The notes below the pieces were generated by a model. The model ran no database searches and was not told the origin of the DNA. It saw nothing but the letters and a program-made list of their open reading frames with translations. Made by a program: the position numbers and the translations under genes. This document shows positions 8,381 to 16,517 of a stretch of 64,000 nt of DNA, piece after piece (within the stretch, counting starts at the first letter, position 1; each line of letters begins with the position of its first letter). This DNA comes from Halalkalibacter suaedae (lineage in GTDB: Bacteria > Bacillota > Bacilli > Bacillales > Bacillaceae_D): positions 106,903-170,902 of the forward strand of contig NZ_JAGKSQ010000008.1 of the NCBI RefSeq assembly GCF_017939705.1, in the 5' to 3' direction.

Positions 8381-9020
8381 TTGTCCCTTGAAGGGCTTGA
8401 GTGGCTAGTTGGTCTGCTTCTTTGTTTTGGGTACGCTCAATAAGCTCATAGTCAATCTTTAAACCTAGCTTGGTAGCGAGCTCCTCTGTCCGGTTTAACC
8501 ATGTTAAGTAGTGCTCTTCATAGCAAGGCCATTCGCCAGAGGCTTGGTTAACGACAATCATCGAATCTGAATACACTTGTATCGTTTGATGATGGATGCC
8601 GAGCTCTTCACAATGTTGGACAAAGCGATAGAGGGCAGCATATTCAGCCTCGTTGTTGTCTTCAATCAACTCAAGTGAGTCGTTCATTCTTGCACGCCAT
8701 TTTTTATGATGCTGTTCAAAATAGATAGCCATACCAATTCCAGCAAGGCCTGTTTTCGCATCGAAACCGCCATCAATATATCCGGTCACATTATGTGGTT
8801 CTGTTTCAAACTGTTTTAAGAAGACTAGTAATTCTTTTTTCATCCAAGAAGAATCATGTTCATCGAGGAATTCAATCGACTGCAGACGTCCGGTTTTTTC
8901 TAAGTCTTCATTTAGTAAGATTGCTTGCTGAACCGTCATCCAATCTGATTTCATAAAGAATGTTTGTTTATGTTTCGGCAGGATGTACGTCCATTCTAAT
9001 CGTAGCTTCATTTTAGCCAC
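8352..9020 (-). CDS. RNase H-like (reverse-transcriptase-like) protein, YpeP type
   Basis: A 222-residue protein. The C-terminal half (about residues 75-210) is an RNase H fold: YIDGGFDAKTGLAGIG supplies the first Asp, NNEAEYAAL the Glu, VYSDSMIVV the second Asp, and NKEADQLA the last. So the catalytic DEDD set looks complete. The N-terminal 70 residues resemble those of B. subtilis YpeP-like proteins and are not classical RnhA. RNA-DNA hybrid hydrolysis is plausible but unproven. Its stop codon lies inside the shared terminator stem. Confidence 0.75.
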   Translation of the reverse strand: MAKMKLRLEWTYILPKHKQTFFMKSDWMTVQQAILLNEDLEKTGRLQSIEFLDEHDSSWMKKELLVFLKQFETEPHNVTGYIDGGFDAKTGLAGIGMAIYFEQHHKKWRARMNDSLELIEDNNEAEYAALYRFVQHCEELGIHHQTIQVYSDSMIVVNQASGEWPCYEEHYLTWLNRTEELATKLGLKIDYELIERTQNKEADQLATQALQGTKIESKQETK

Positions 9021-9180
9021 CCTTTTCGTGAGTTAATAATTGCAGAATTGTTTATTTCATGATAAGTTTAATTATCGAAATAGTCTATTATTCGTTCAGC
9101 TAGTTCTCTTGTCTAGTATGATTCGTTAAGAGTTCAACATACATGTAGAATGAATTTGCAAAAAAGGAGTAAACGTTGTT

Positions 9181-10098
9181 ATGCCGATTAAAATTCCAGA
9201 CCATTTACCTGCTAAAGAAATATTGAGTGCTGAGAATATCTTTATTATGGACGATAGTCGTGCATACTCACAAGATATCCGTCCGCTAAAGATTGTCATC
9301 TTAAACTTAATGCCTGTCAAACAAACAACTGAGACCCAGCTCCTAAGACTACTTGGAAACACACCATTGCAAATTGAAGTTTCCTTTCTGTATCCTACAA
9401 CTCATGTATCTAAAAATACATCACATGATCATTTACAATCATTCTATAAGACATTTGAAGAAATCAAAACAAAAAATTTCGATGGAATGATTATTACTGG
9501 TGCCCCAATTGAATTGCTCTCATTTGAAGAAGTTGATTATTGGGAAGAGCTACAAGAGATAATGAATTGGAGCAAGGAACATGTTACTTCAACCTTACAT
9601 ATTTGTTGGGGAGCACTTGCGGGACTATATCACCATTTTGGTATTAATAAACATCCATTAGAATCGAAAATTTTTGGTGTCTTTCCACATACAATTGAAA
9701 AGCAAAATGTTAATCTACTTCGTGGATTTGATGATGAATTCTTGGCACCACATTCACGGCATACAGATGTTAGAAGAGAAGATATTGAAAATGTAGAGGA
9801 ATTAGATATTTTAAGTGAATCAGATGGAGCAGGAGTATATCTTGTTGCAAGTAAAAATGGAAAACAAATCTTTGTTACTGGTCATTCCGAGTACGATGTC
9901 TGTACACTTCAGGATGAATATGAACGCGACATCCAGAAGGGTCTAGATATTGACTTACCACATAATTATTTTCCACAAGACAATGATAAGAAGCCGCCAC
10001 GCTTACGTTGGAGAGCACACTCGAATCTGTTGTTTTCTAACTGGCTAAATTATTATGTGTATCAAGAAACACCATTTGATTTGGATCATCATAAGTAA
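9181..10098 (+). CDS. metA: Homoserine O-acetyltransferase (MetA family)
   Basis: A 305-residue glutamine-amidotransferase-like enzyme for the first committed step of methionine synthesis. The triad is visible: Cys142 in HICWGALAG, and His235 with Glu237 in GHSEYD. Lys47 (LMPVKQTTE) is also conserved. Residue 111 is Glu (TGAPIE), which in characterised MetA proteins directs use of acetyl-CoA rather than succinyl-CoA; the acetyl assignment rests on that single residue. GGAGT lies ahead of the ATG. I could not find an S-box riboswitch in the 160-bp leader. Confidence 0.93.
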   Translation: MPIKIPDHLPAKEILSAENIFIMDDSRAYSQDIRPLKIVILNLMPVKQTTETQLLRLLGNTPLQIEVSFLYPTTHVSKNTSHDHLQSFYKTFEEIKTKNFDGMIITGAPIELLSFEEVDYWEELQEIMNWSKEHVTSTLHICWGALAGLYHHFGINKHPLESKIFGVFPHTIEKQNVNLLRGFDDEFLAPHSRHTDVRREDIENVEELDILSESDGAGVYLVASKNGKQIFVTGHSEYDVCTLQDEYERDIQKGLDIDLPHNYFPQDNDKKPPRLRWRAHSNLLFSNWLNYYVYQETPFDLDHHK

Positions 10099-10120
10099 TA
10101 AATTTAATAATACCTCACAG

Positions 10121-10157
10121 CCAACGTAGACAAGAAATGTAGACGTTGGTTTTTTAT
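10121..10157 (+). terminator. Terminator of metA
   Basis: CCAACGT (10121-10127) pairs with ACGTTGG (10143-10149), with a short inner AC/GT helix, followed by TTTTTTATT. Confidence 0.75.
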
Positions 10158-10296
10158 TCGAATTTCCTCTATCTACTCATATAGATGAATGAGTGAAGTT
10201 TGTCGCGTGCAAACTACTTAAATACCTACGTCTTTTTCCACCGCTAGTTAATCTGTGTATTGTCGATGAATAAGTATGAAATGAGGTGTCTTTTTG

Positions 10297-11130
10297 ATGA
10301 AGAATGAGGTTTGTACATCAACTGTTTATCTCATGGATACAGATGTATATTATGAGTTCTTTCCATGTAAGGGTAAGGGGCAACTCAAAAAAACAATGAT
10401 TCTTATCCATGGATTTGTCTCGTCATGCTTTAGTTTTCGCAAGCTAATACCTGAACTTAGAAAAGAGTTTGATATTTACACATTAGATTTACCTGGCTTT
10501 GGTAAGAGTGGGAAGCGTAAGAATTTTGTTTACAGCTTTCATAATTACGCTAGTGTTGTCATTGCGTTTTGTCAGCTTTTTAAATTAGATGAAGTTATTC
10601 TAGTTGGGCATTCAATGGGAGGTCAGGTAGCACTATATACAGCGAAAGTGAAACCAAATCTGGTTGAGAAAATAGTATTACTTTCAAGTTCAGGCTATTT
10701 AAAAAAAGTCAAAAAGCCATATGTGTATGCTTCTTTTTTACCTTTTGCCAAACAAGCAATGAAATGGTGGATTCAGAAAAAGGACTATAAGGAATCACTC
10801 TTACAGGTTGTCTATGATAAAAAAATGATTGATGATGAAACCTTAACCGAGTATACGAGACCATTTTCAGAAAATGAATTTTACGATGCATTACTTTGCT
10901 TACTAAGGCAAAGAGAAGGAGATTTGACGAAAGATGAACTACATAGGATTTCTCATTCGGTCCAGATTGTTTGGGGGGAAGAGGATAGTGTGATTCCAGT
11001 CAGGATTGGTAGACAATTAGCCAGAGACTTACCAAATGCTACGTTTACAAGCTTCGCAAAGACAGGTCATCTTCTGCCAGAGGAGAGGCCTAAGGAGGTC
11101 GCTAAATTAATGAAAGATTTCCTACAATGA
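10297..11130 (+). CDS. Alpha/beta hydrolase
   Basis: A roughly 277-residue alpha/beta-hydrolase. It shows ILIHGFVSS (oxyanion region) near residue 33, the nucleophile elbow VGHSMGG near 107-113, an acid in WGEEDSVIP near 229, and the His in TGHLLPEERP near 260. A lid of about 60 residues with a basic, aromatic stretch separates the halves. B. subtilis YugF is a plausible relative. The substrate is unknown. A TTG at 10294 lies directly before the ATG at 10297; AGGTG upstream can serve either. Confidence 0.82.
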   Translation: MKNEVCTSTVYLMDTDVYYEFFPCKGKGQLKKTMILIHGFVSSCFSFRKLIPELRKEFDIYTLDLPGFGKSGKRKNFVYSFHNYASVVIAFCQLFKLDEVILVGHSMGGQVALYTAKVKPNLVEKIVLLSSSGYLKKVKKPYVYASFLPFAKQAMKWWIQKKDYKESLLQVVYDKKMIDDETLTEYTRPFSENEFYDALLCLLRQREGDLTKDELHRISHSVQIVWGEEDSVIPVRIGRQLARDLPNATFTSFAKTGHLLPEERPKEVAKLMKDFLQ

Positions 11131-11257
11131 TAAAGATCAATGTCCACATCCAATTATTGAGAACTATGGTATAATAAGATTATCTTTGTATATGTTTATG
11201 AAAACGTTTATTAGTAGCGTTTTTGATCAATGCGTCTTTTTTAAGGAGGCGGAATAA

Positions 11258-12472
11258 TTGGATGCTTTGGATGTTATGATGAATAAGGATCGTGTGGTCC
11301 CGTATTATCAACCAATCATCAGTGCTGATAAACAATTAGTTGTTGGCTATGAGGTGGTTGCTAGAATACAGACAGAGGATGGAATAGAAAGATTAGATTG
11401 GTTTTTTAAGGATAAAACCATTCCTGATGAATATAGATTAGAGTTAGATGATCATATTCAACAATTGGCATTAGAGGATTATTTGAAAACAGATCAATCT
11501 GCAATGCTTTTTTTTAATTATGATGCAGCTTTACTACAAAAGGATAATGGTGAGACGTTTCTTAATAGAATCTCATCATATCAAAAACATGGTCTCAAAA
11601 ATCAGCAAATAGCTCTTCAATTAAAAGAGGAGGATCTTACTGATTTTATAAGTGAGTACAAACATTTCTTTTTTTATATTCAAAGCTTAGGTTTTCGGAT
11701 GGCGATTAGTGATGTCGGTCATAGGGGAAATAACTTTGATCGGATCGCAATGCTGAAGCCAAATATTGTTAAAGTGAATGTAGGGTTTATGGAGGATGAA
11801 GAGCTACCACATCTGTATAGCGAAGTTCATCAATCACTTTCAATGCTATCACGTAAAATAGGAGCAACCCTCCTGTTTGAAGGGATTACTAATTTTAATC
11901 AGTTGAATTATGCATGGAGAAATGGTGGTCGTTATTATCAGGGACCCTACTTGCAGCCGACAAGAGGATTTTTCGTCGAATCGGACTGTTGCAGGGAAAC
12001 AATGAAAAAGCAATTCCAACATTTCATGGTGTATGAACGTAAAAAAATGGAATCTCAGATTACATTAACGAATGATTTAAATCTTCAACTAAAACAAGCA
12101 ATGAAAACGATATCCCCTGAGGATACATATGATGAAATGATTATGAAGGTTGCCACTAGTTGTAGTCAGTATGCATTTCGAATTTATATTTGCAACTATG
12201 AAGGATTTCAGCAATCCTCAAATGCAGAACAAAATTCAGAGAAATGGGTTTTACTTGAAGAGGGGCGTTTTAAGAACTGGAGCTGGCGTCCGTATTTTCT
12301 TGAAAATATTGTTCGTATGAACATTGAGAAAAGAGGGATTTTATCTGACTTGTATACGGATATAGATCGTGATGAACGTATACGCACATACTCTTATCCA
12401 ATCACCGATGAATTATTCCTATTTCTTGATATTCCTTACGATTATTTGTTTGAACAGGAAGGATTGCTATAG
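11258..12472 (+). CDS. ykuI: YkuI-type degenerate EAL protein
   Basis: A 404-residue protein matching the two-domain layout of B. subtilis YkuI: an EAL fold (residues about 1-245) and a C-terminal PAS-like/YkuI_C domain (about 255-404, FRIYICNYEG and WRPYFLENIVRMN). The canonical EAL signature is EVV in GYEVVAR, and the usual DDFG loop is SDVGHRGNN. Catalysis is therefore doubtful, as in B. subtilis YkuI, which binds c-di-GMP without clear phosphodiesterase activity. A receptor role is inferred. TTG start with AAGGAGG; a TATAAT-like box lies near 11170. A terminator follows immediately. Confidence 0.88.
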   Translation: MDALDVMMNKDRVVPYYQPIISADKQLVVGYEVVARIQTEDGIERLDWFFKDKTIPDEYRLELDDHIQQLALEDYLKTDQSAMLFFNYDAALLQKDNGETFLNRISSYQKHGLKNQQIALQLKEEDLTDFISEYKHFFFYIQSLGFRMAISDVGHRGNNFDRIAMLKPNIVKVNVGFMEDEELPHLYSEVHQSLSMLSRKIGATLLFEGITNFNQLNYAWRNGGRYYQGPYLQPTRGFFVESDCCRETMKKQFQHFMVYERKKMESQITLTNDLNLQLKQAMKTISPEDTYDEMIMKVATSCSQYAFRIYICNYEGFQQSSNAEQNSEKWVLLEEGRFKNWSWRPYFLENIVRMNIEKRGILSDLYTDIDRDERIRTYSYPITDELFLFLDIPYDYLFEQEGLL

Positions 12473-12522
12473 GTCTGACCGTTGAGTGACATTTATGTCT
12501 CTCAAGGTCGGACTTTTCTTTT
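12473..12522 (+). terminator. Terminator of ykuI
   Basis: Imperfect inverted repeat beginning GTCTGACC at 12473 and ending GGTCGGAC at 12513, with a 6-nt loop, then TTTTCTTTTT. Confidence 0.8.
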
Positions 12523-12552
12523 TGATGGTATTGATGAAGGAGAGTGGTTGTT

Positions 12553-13728
12553 TTGGTTGAAAAATCGATTATTCGATTGATGGCCTATTTATTTTTTATT
12601 CATTCAACAATGACGATAATTATTGGGTATATACCTGTCTTTTATCAAGGCCAGGGGCTTACTGGTTCACAGGTTGGCCTTTTAATGGCGATTGGACCGA
12701 TTGCAACAATCGTGGCACAGCCTTTCTGGGGTTATATGAGTGACAAATACAAGTCAATTAAGCGAATGATTATCCTTGCCTTGTTTGGGCTTTTCCTGTC
12801 GACAGCGGCCTTTCTTATTGTCGATTCATTTTATGGCTATATGATTCTCATGTTCGTTTTATATGTATTTGTTTCACCAACGACTGCTTTAGGTGACTCA
12901 CTAGCTCAGCAAACCGCAATTGAGAAGAAAGTTACATTTGGAAGTATTCGTATGTGGGGCTCGCTTGGGTTTGCGATTACATCGCTTTTAACAGGTTATC
13001 TTCTAACGTGGATTGGTGTAAATTACATCATGTATCCGATGATGTTCATGGCTATCATTGCCTTAATCATTGCGTTTGGGGTGAAGGACGTACCACAAAC
13101 AAATAAACCAGTTACGATTGTTGATGCCCTTCGCTTAAGCACAAATAGAACCTTAATGCTCTTTCTATTGTTTGTAGTGTTTATATCAAGCACTCACCGA
13201 GCTAACGACACGTATTTAGGGTTATATATTGTTGAACTAGGTGGTCCAGAAGCAATGATTGGCTGGGCGTGGTTTATCGGTGTTGTCGCAGAAGCGGCAA
13301 TCTTTGCAACAAGTGCATATTGGTTTAAAAGGTGGTCCCCATTAACTTTTATTATATTGGCTGGTGGACTATACACGATCAGATGGGCTCTGATGGGATT
13401 AATCTCAAACCCGTGGTTCATTTTACCGCTACAAGTCACTCACGGTCTAACTTTTGGTGTGCTATATCTTGCTGCATTCCAGTTTGTAAATCATTTAATT
13501 CCTAAGCACTTACAAGCGACGGGGCATGTTCTTTTTATTACAATTGTCTTTGGAGTATCAGGAATTATCGGTTCACTTGTTGGAGGTTATATTATTGAAT
13601 TAACTTCAATGAATACGCTCTACTCATTGCTTGCAATTAGTGCCTTTGTTGGAGTCGTCTGTTTAGCACTCTTTCAAAAAGGGATGGCCGGCACTAAGAA
13701 TCGTTTTAATGTAAGAGAAATAGAATAG
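12553..13728 (+). CDS. MFS transporter (MFS_1-like, YwbF type)
   Basis: A permease of about 391 residues with twelve predicted membrane segments. The MFS motif A appears as FWGYMSDKYKSIKRM near residues 55-70, after segment 2. A proline- and glycine-rich half-repeat follows the central loop near 190. Related to the nucleoside/sugar-like MFS_1-like permeases such as B. subtilis YwbF; the substrate is not predictable. I placed the start at TTG 12553 because AAGGAGA at 12537-12543 abuts the GTG at 12544. Its stop codon overlaps the left end of a repeat copy. Confidence 0.8.
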   Translation: MVEKSIIRLMAYLFFIHSTMTIIIGYIPVFYQGQGLTGSQVGLLMAIGPIATIVAQPFWGYMSDKYKSIKRMIILALFGLFLSTAAFLIVDSFYGYMILMFVLYVFVSPTTALGDSLAQQTAIEKKVTFGSIRMWGSLGFAITSLLTGYLLTWIGVNYIMYPMMFMAIIALIIAFGVKDVPQTNKPVTIVDALRLSTNRTLMLFLLFVVFISSTHRANDTYLGLYIVELGGPEAMIGWAWFIGVVAEAAIFATSAYWFKRWSPLTFIILAGGLYTIRWALMGLISNPWFILPLQVTHGLTFGVLYLAAFQFVNHLIPKHLQATGHVLFITIVFGVSGIIGSLVGGYIIELTSMNTLYSLLAISAFVGVVCLALFQKGMAGTKNRFNVREIE

Positions 13729-13868
13729 AGACAGAGATAGGACTAAAGTGTCTGACTAAAATTCCGAACAAAGCAATTCTTTAGTGAAGTATACTTCAAG
13801 ATCGGTGTCATTGCACCAACCCCTTCGTTCGTTTTTTTAGTTAGTTCATCATCCTTGTCTCGGTCTCT
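13727..13868. repeat. Repeat family copy lacking the GC-rich core
   Basis: The left end AGAGACAGAGATAGGAC and the right end GTCTCGGTCTCT are the imperfect terminal arms seen in the full copy at 38637-38874. The segment GTGTCTGACTAAAATTCCGAACAAAG also matches the left arm there. The GC-rich palindrome is absent and the inside is AT-rich. The 142-bp element touches the MFS stop codon. Confidence 0.65.
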
Positions 13869-13941
13869 AAGAAACAGCTGTTGTGAATTTTAATGGTAAG
13901 TTTGTTACACTATCTGAAAAGACAGAAGGGTGGGTTATATA

Positions 13942-14244
13942 ATGGATATTATTTTGACAGAAAAAGCGAAAACGTTTTTTAAGCAATTATCCTTAGCATC
14001 TAAGTCAATTCGTGTTCGAGCATATGACACGTTTGAGTGAAGCACGATGGTAGCGTACGACCTTGTTCTGGATGAACAAGGACCAGATGATGCTTCAATA
14101 GAAATTGATCAATTGCCTTTTATCTATGATAACAAAACAGAAGATGAGATAGGTGCGTATGTGAAAATTGATTTTGTCGCTTCGCAAGGGTTGAAAATGA
14201 TTAATGCCAATCAAACCCTTGCTTATGCATTAAATCTTAAATAG
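13942..14244 (+). CDS. HesB-fold predicted selenoprotein (in-frame UGA, codon 33)
   Basis: From the ATG at 13942 (GAAGGGTGGG upstream) the frame runs 32 codons, meets TGA at 14038-14040, then continues 67 codons in the same frame to TAG. Both halves read as one HesB/IscA-like protein of 100 residues: IRVRAYDTFE, then the TGA, then STMVAYDLVLDEQ and a C-terminal GAYVKIDFV and QTLAYALNLK. In the neighbouring HesB-like protein at 18842 this column is Cys. An 8-bp perfect hairpin begins 20 nt after the TGA. Decoding as selenocysteine is my reading; a pseudogene is the alternative. Calling only 14047-14244 as a gene would lose the N-terminal third. Function would be Fe-S or redox related by family. 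Confidence 0.72.
14061..14081 (+). promoter_or_regulatory. SECIS-like hairpin after UGA 14038
   Basis: CCTTGTTC (14061-14068) pairs perfectly with GAACAAGG (14074-14081); the apical loop is TGGAT. There are 28 nt between the UGA and the loop, and a G is in the first two loop positions. Both fit the general rules for bacterial SECIS elements. Confidence 0.65.
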
Positions 14245-14248
14245 TCTG

Positions 14249-14611
14249 TTATTTCTTAATGAAGAGTCCGCTAACTTGTTTGACGATTGGACTTACCTGG
14301 TGCATCGTCTTTACAACTTGGTCCATTGTTTGAACCGTACGTCCTACATCAAATTTTCCGTTCTCACCAACAAAGGCTGATTTGAAAAAGGATGCTTTCT
14401 TTGGACCAGCACCTGGAAGAGCTTGCGGTCCTTGTTGAGTAGGTGCAAACGGCTGGCTCTGCTGCCCTTGTTGAGGGTACGCAGGGTATTGCTGCTGTGG
14501 GAACGGTTGATGGTGAAAGTGTTGTGGTTGACCAGCTGTTTGAAATGGTTGTAATCGTTGTTTCCGATTTGGTGACATATTAGGTCTGTGATATGGATTA
14601 GGTTGAAACAT
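14249..14611 (-). CDS. YppG-like spore-coat-type protein
   Basis: A 120-residue protein in two parts. Residues 1-75 are a low-complexity tract rich in Gln, Pro, His and Phe with no Cys. Residues about 76-120 (KKASFFKSAFVGENGKFD, then a TVQTMDQVVKTMHQVSPIVKQ helix and a GLFIKK end) match the YppG family tail. B. subtilis YppG is a small sporulation-associated protein of unknown role. It lies 11 bp downstream of the Hsp20 gene on the same strand, and the two are likely co-transcribed. Its stop codon comes 4 bp after the convergent HesB-like gene. Confidence 0.72.
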   Translation of the reverse strand: MFQPNPYHRPNMSPNRKQRLQPFQTAGQPQHFHHQPFPQQQYPAYPQQGQQSQPFAPTQQGPQALPGAGPKKASFFKSAFVGENGKFDVGRTVQTMDQVVKTMHQVSPIVKQVSGLFIKK

Positions 14612-14622
14612 AGTAAAACCTC

Positions 14623-15063
14623 CTATTCAATTGCTATTTTTTTTCTTCGATTTGGAATGGTAATGACAAGAAGTCCATTGCTGTAGACGGCTTTGACTTC
14701 TTTCTCATTTATTAAAAAAGGGACATTAATTACTCGTTGACGGACCTGTGAGTGCCCATGGCGTTCAGTAATGTTGTTCTTTTCATCCGTATAAATTGTT
14801 TGTTCATCTTCAATTACTTGGATTCGAATCGTCTGGCGATATATATCTAGTTTAATTTGACTTTTTTTGACTCCAGGAAGTTCGATTTCAGCTTTCCAGA
14901 TGTCCTTTTCTTCCTTCACCCGAACTGGAATTGGAGCAAGAAACATTGGGTGCTCATTTAAATGTGTGTAGGTGTTCTGAAAGAATTCATCAATTGATTT
15001 TAGAATATCCTGATAGCCTTTTGGCAGCTTTTTAGACCATGGCTGCTGTTGATCATCGGACAT
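14623..15063 (-). CDS. Small heat-shock protein, Hsp20/alpha-crystallin family
   Basis: A 146-residue protein with an alpha-crystallin domain from about residue 45 to the C-terminus. It has the WKAEIELPGVKKSQIKLDI opening strands and the closing NGLLVITIP signature, followed by a basic tail with an IAIE end. Members hold unfolding proteins as an ATP-independent chaperone; in bacilli some (CotM, CotP) are spore coat components, and pairing here with a YppG-like gene makes a spore role possible. The start is ATG with AGGTGAAAGG just upstream on the minus strand. It diverges from the dipeptidase gene. Confidence 0.87.
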   Translation of the reverse strand: MSDDQQQPWSKKLPKGYQDILKSIDEFFQNTYTHLNEHPMFLAPIPVRVKEEKDIWKAEIELPGVKKSQIKLDIYRQTIRIQVIEDEQTIYTDEKNNITERHGHSQVRQRVINVPFLINEKEVKAVYSNGLLVITIPNRRKKIAIE

Positions 15064-15151
15064 TGCCTTTCACCTCAATCTTTCTCTTGATTACTACTGT
15101 ATATATATGTGGATTTTTCAACTTTTGTGAAAAGTTAGGGGGCAAAATAAT

Positions 15152-16087
15152 ATGAATTCATTCATTATTGATTCGCACTGTGATGCACTGTTAAAGCTTT
15201 GGGAGCAGCCGCAAAGGGATTATCATACTTCTGCGGAGATTGATGCTAATCTTGATAGACTTATTGCAGGAAACGTGCGTGTTCAGCTTTTTGCTATCTT
15301 TGTTGAGCCTTGGGTCAAGCACGACCAGAAGTTTCAAGTTGTTTTGGAGCAAATTGATCTTTTCTATAAAAAAGTACTTACCGCCCCTAAGGTGAGACAT
15401 ATAAAAAAATGGTCTGACCTGACCTCTCTTCAAGACGGTGAAATAGGAGCTGTGCTTACACTTGAAGGCGTTGATGCGATCGGAGACGATTTAACGAAGC
15501 TAACCATTCTTTATCAATTGGGTGTATTATCTGTTGGTCTCACTTGGAACCAAGCGAATCTTTGTGCAGATGGTGTTGGTGAACCACGCGGTGCCGGTCT
15601 TTCCGTTTTAGGAAAAGAACTGGTTGAATTGAACAATCAATTTGATGTGTTAACTGATGTTTCTCATTTGAGTATTAATGGCTTTTGGGATGTTATGGAG
15701 CTCGCAAAAAAGCCGATTGCCAGTCATTCAAATGCACGTGTATTATGTGAGCATCCACGGAACTTGTATGATGACCAAATTGAAGCACTTACTACGAATA
15801 ATGGTTATATTGGTATCGTATTTCATCCTTTATTTCTAACCAATAGTGAGGAACAACCGACAATTCTAGATGTGGTAAGGCATGTAGAGCATCTCTGTTC
15901 ACTAGGAGCAGAAAAACATATTGGCTTTGGTTCAGATTTCGATGGAATATCTGTCTATGTTGACAAGTTAAGGCATAGTGGGGAGTACGGTAACTTAGTG
16001 AATGAACTAATGAAGTATTTTTCAACTGAAGTTGTGAATGGGTTCTTACATGAAAACTTTAGGAGATTCGTTATTAGTGAAAGATAG
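15152..16087 (+). CDS. Membrane-type dipeptidase (peptidase family M19)
   Basis: A 311-residue zinc dipeptidase of the renal dipeptidase family. Metal-binding features are visible: SHCDALLKL at residues 8-16 (HxD), LEGVDAIGDD near 107-116 (bridging Glu), DVSHLS near 169-174, ASHSNARVL near 190, and GSDFDG near 264-269. No signal peptide is present, so it acts in the cytoplasm despite the family name; D-Ala or cell-wall-derived dipeptides are typical substrates. GGGGG precedes the ATG. The second UGA-containing HesB-like gene follows after 65 bp. Confidence 0.88.
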   Translation: MNSFIIDSHCDALLKLWEQPQRDYHTSAEIDANLDRLIAGNVRVQLFAIFVEPWVKHDQKFQVVLEQIDLFYKKVLTAPKVRHIKKWSDLTSLQDGEIGAVLTLEGVDAIGDDLTKLTILYQLGVLSVGLTWNQANLCADGVGEPRGAGLSVLGKELVELNNQFDVLTDVSHLSINGFWDVMELAKKPIASHSNARVLCEHPRNLYDDQIEALTTNNGYIGIVFHPLFLTNSEEQPTILDVVRHVEHLCSLGAEKHIGFGSDFDGISVYVDKLRHSGEYGNLVNELMKYFSTEVVNGFLHENFRRFVISER

Positions 16088-16152
16088 GATCAATTAAATG
16101 ATATTTGCTAGGTTTTCCGTTATACTAGTTAGGAAAATGTGAGGTGAGGACA

Positions 16153-16437
16153 ATGAAAATAACAGATCGTGCAAAAGACTTTCTTAAAGAAACGATGAAT
16201 GAACATGGACTTACAACAGTACGTGTTGTATTTGCTGGAATGGGCTGAGGTGCACCAAAACTTGGGCTTGCTCTGGATGAGCCAGCGGATACTGATATTC
16301 AAGAGACAATTAATGAAATTAATGTAGCGTTTGAGAAAGAAGTGGTAGAACACACACAGGATCTGACCCTTGATTACGAAGAATCAGAGCAGGGTTCAGG
16401 TCTAGTGTTGAATGGTAGTGGATCTGACTGTTGTTAA
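16153..16437 (+). CDS. HesB-like selenoprotein (in-frame UGA, codon 32)
   Basis: An ATG with GAGGTGAGG 4 nt upstream opens a 94-residue frame with a single internal TGA at 16246-16248 and a TAA end. The sequence reads VRVVFAGMG, TGA, GAPKLGLALDEP, and ends GSGSDCC. This is the HesB-like family, for which selenocysteine forms with a Sec-Gly motif at this position are established in bacteria. A hairpin with a UGGAU loop lies 25 nt after the TGA. The protein may bind Fe-S clusters or act as a redox protein; its exact role is unknown. Expression needs SelA/B/C/D, not in this window. It sits directly downstream of the M19 dipeptidase and ahead of a strong terminator. Confidence 0.85.
16266..16286 (+). 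promoter_or_regulatory. SECIS-like hairpin after UGA 16246
   Basis: GCT-T-GCTC (16266-16273) pairs with GAGC-C-AGC (16279-16286), giving seven pairs around one T-C mismatch. The apical loop is TGGAT. There are 25 nt from the UGA to the loop and a G at loop position two, both within bacterial SECIS limits. The unpaired U below the upper helix recalls the bulged U of the E. coli fdhF element. Confidence 0.72.
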
Positions 16438-16467
16438 ATAGGATGTGATCGCACTGCTAATTGCTAC

Positions 16468-16517
16468 AAGGGGGGTTTTCAGAAGGAACATAACCTTTTG
16501 AAACTCCCTTTTTTTAG
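16468..16517 (+). terminator. Terminator of the HesB-like selenoprotein gene
   Basis: A long imperfect stem from AAGGGGGG (16468) to ACTCCCTT (16510), followed by TTTTT. Between it and the next gene (16680) I see nothing further. Confidence 0.8.

Noticed and set aside
9021..9180. An S-box (SAM) riboswitch ahead of metA
   Set aside because: The leader is short and lacks the conserved S-box core and a terminator.
14047..14244. A stand-alone 65-residue ORF
   Set aside because: It is the part of the UGA-containing HesB-like gene after the in-frame TGA. It has no ribosome site of its own, and the frame upstream of the TGA continues the same fold.
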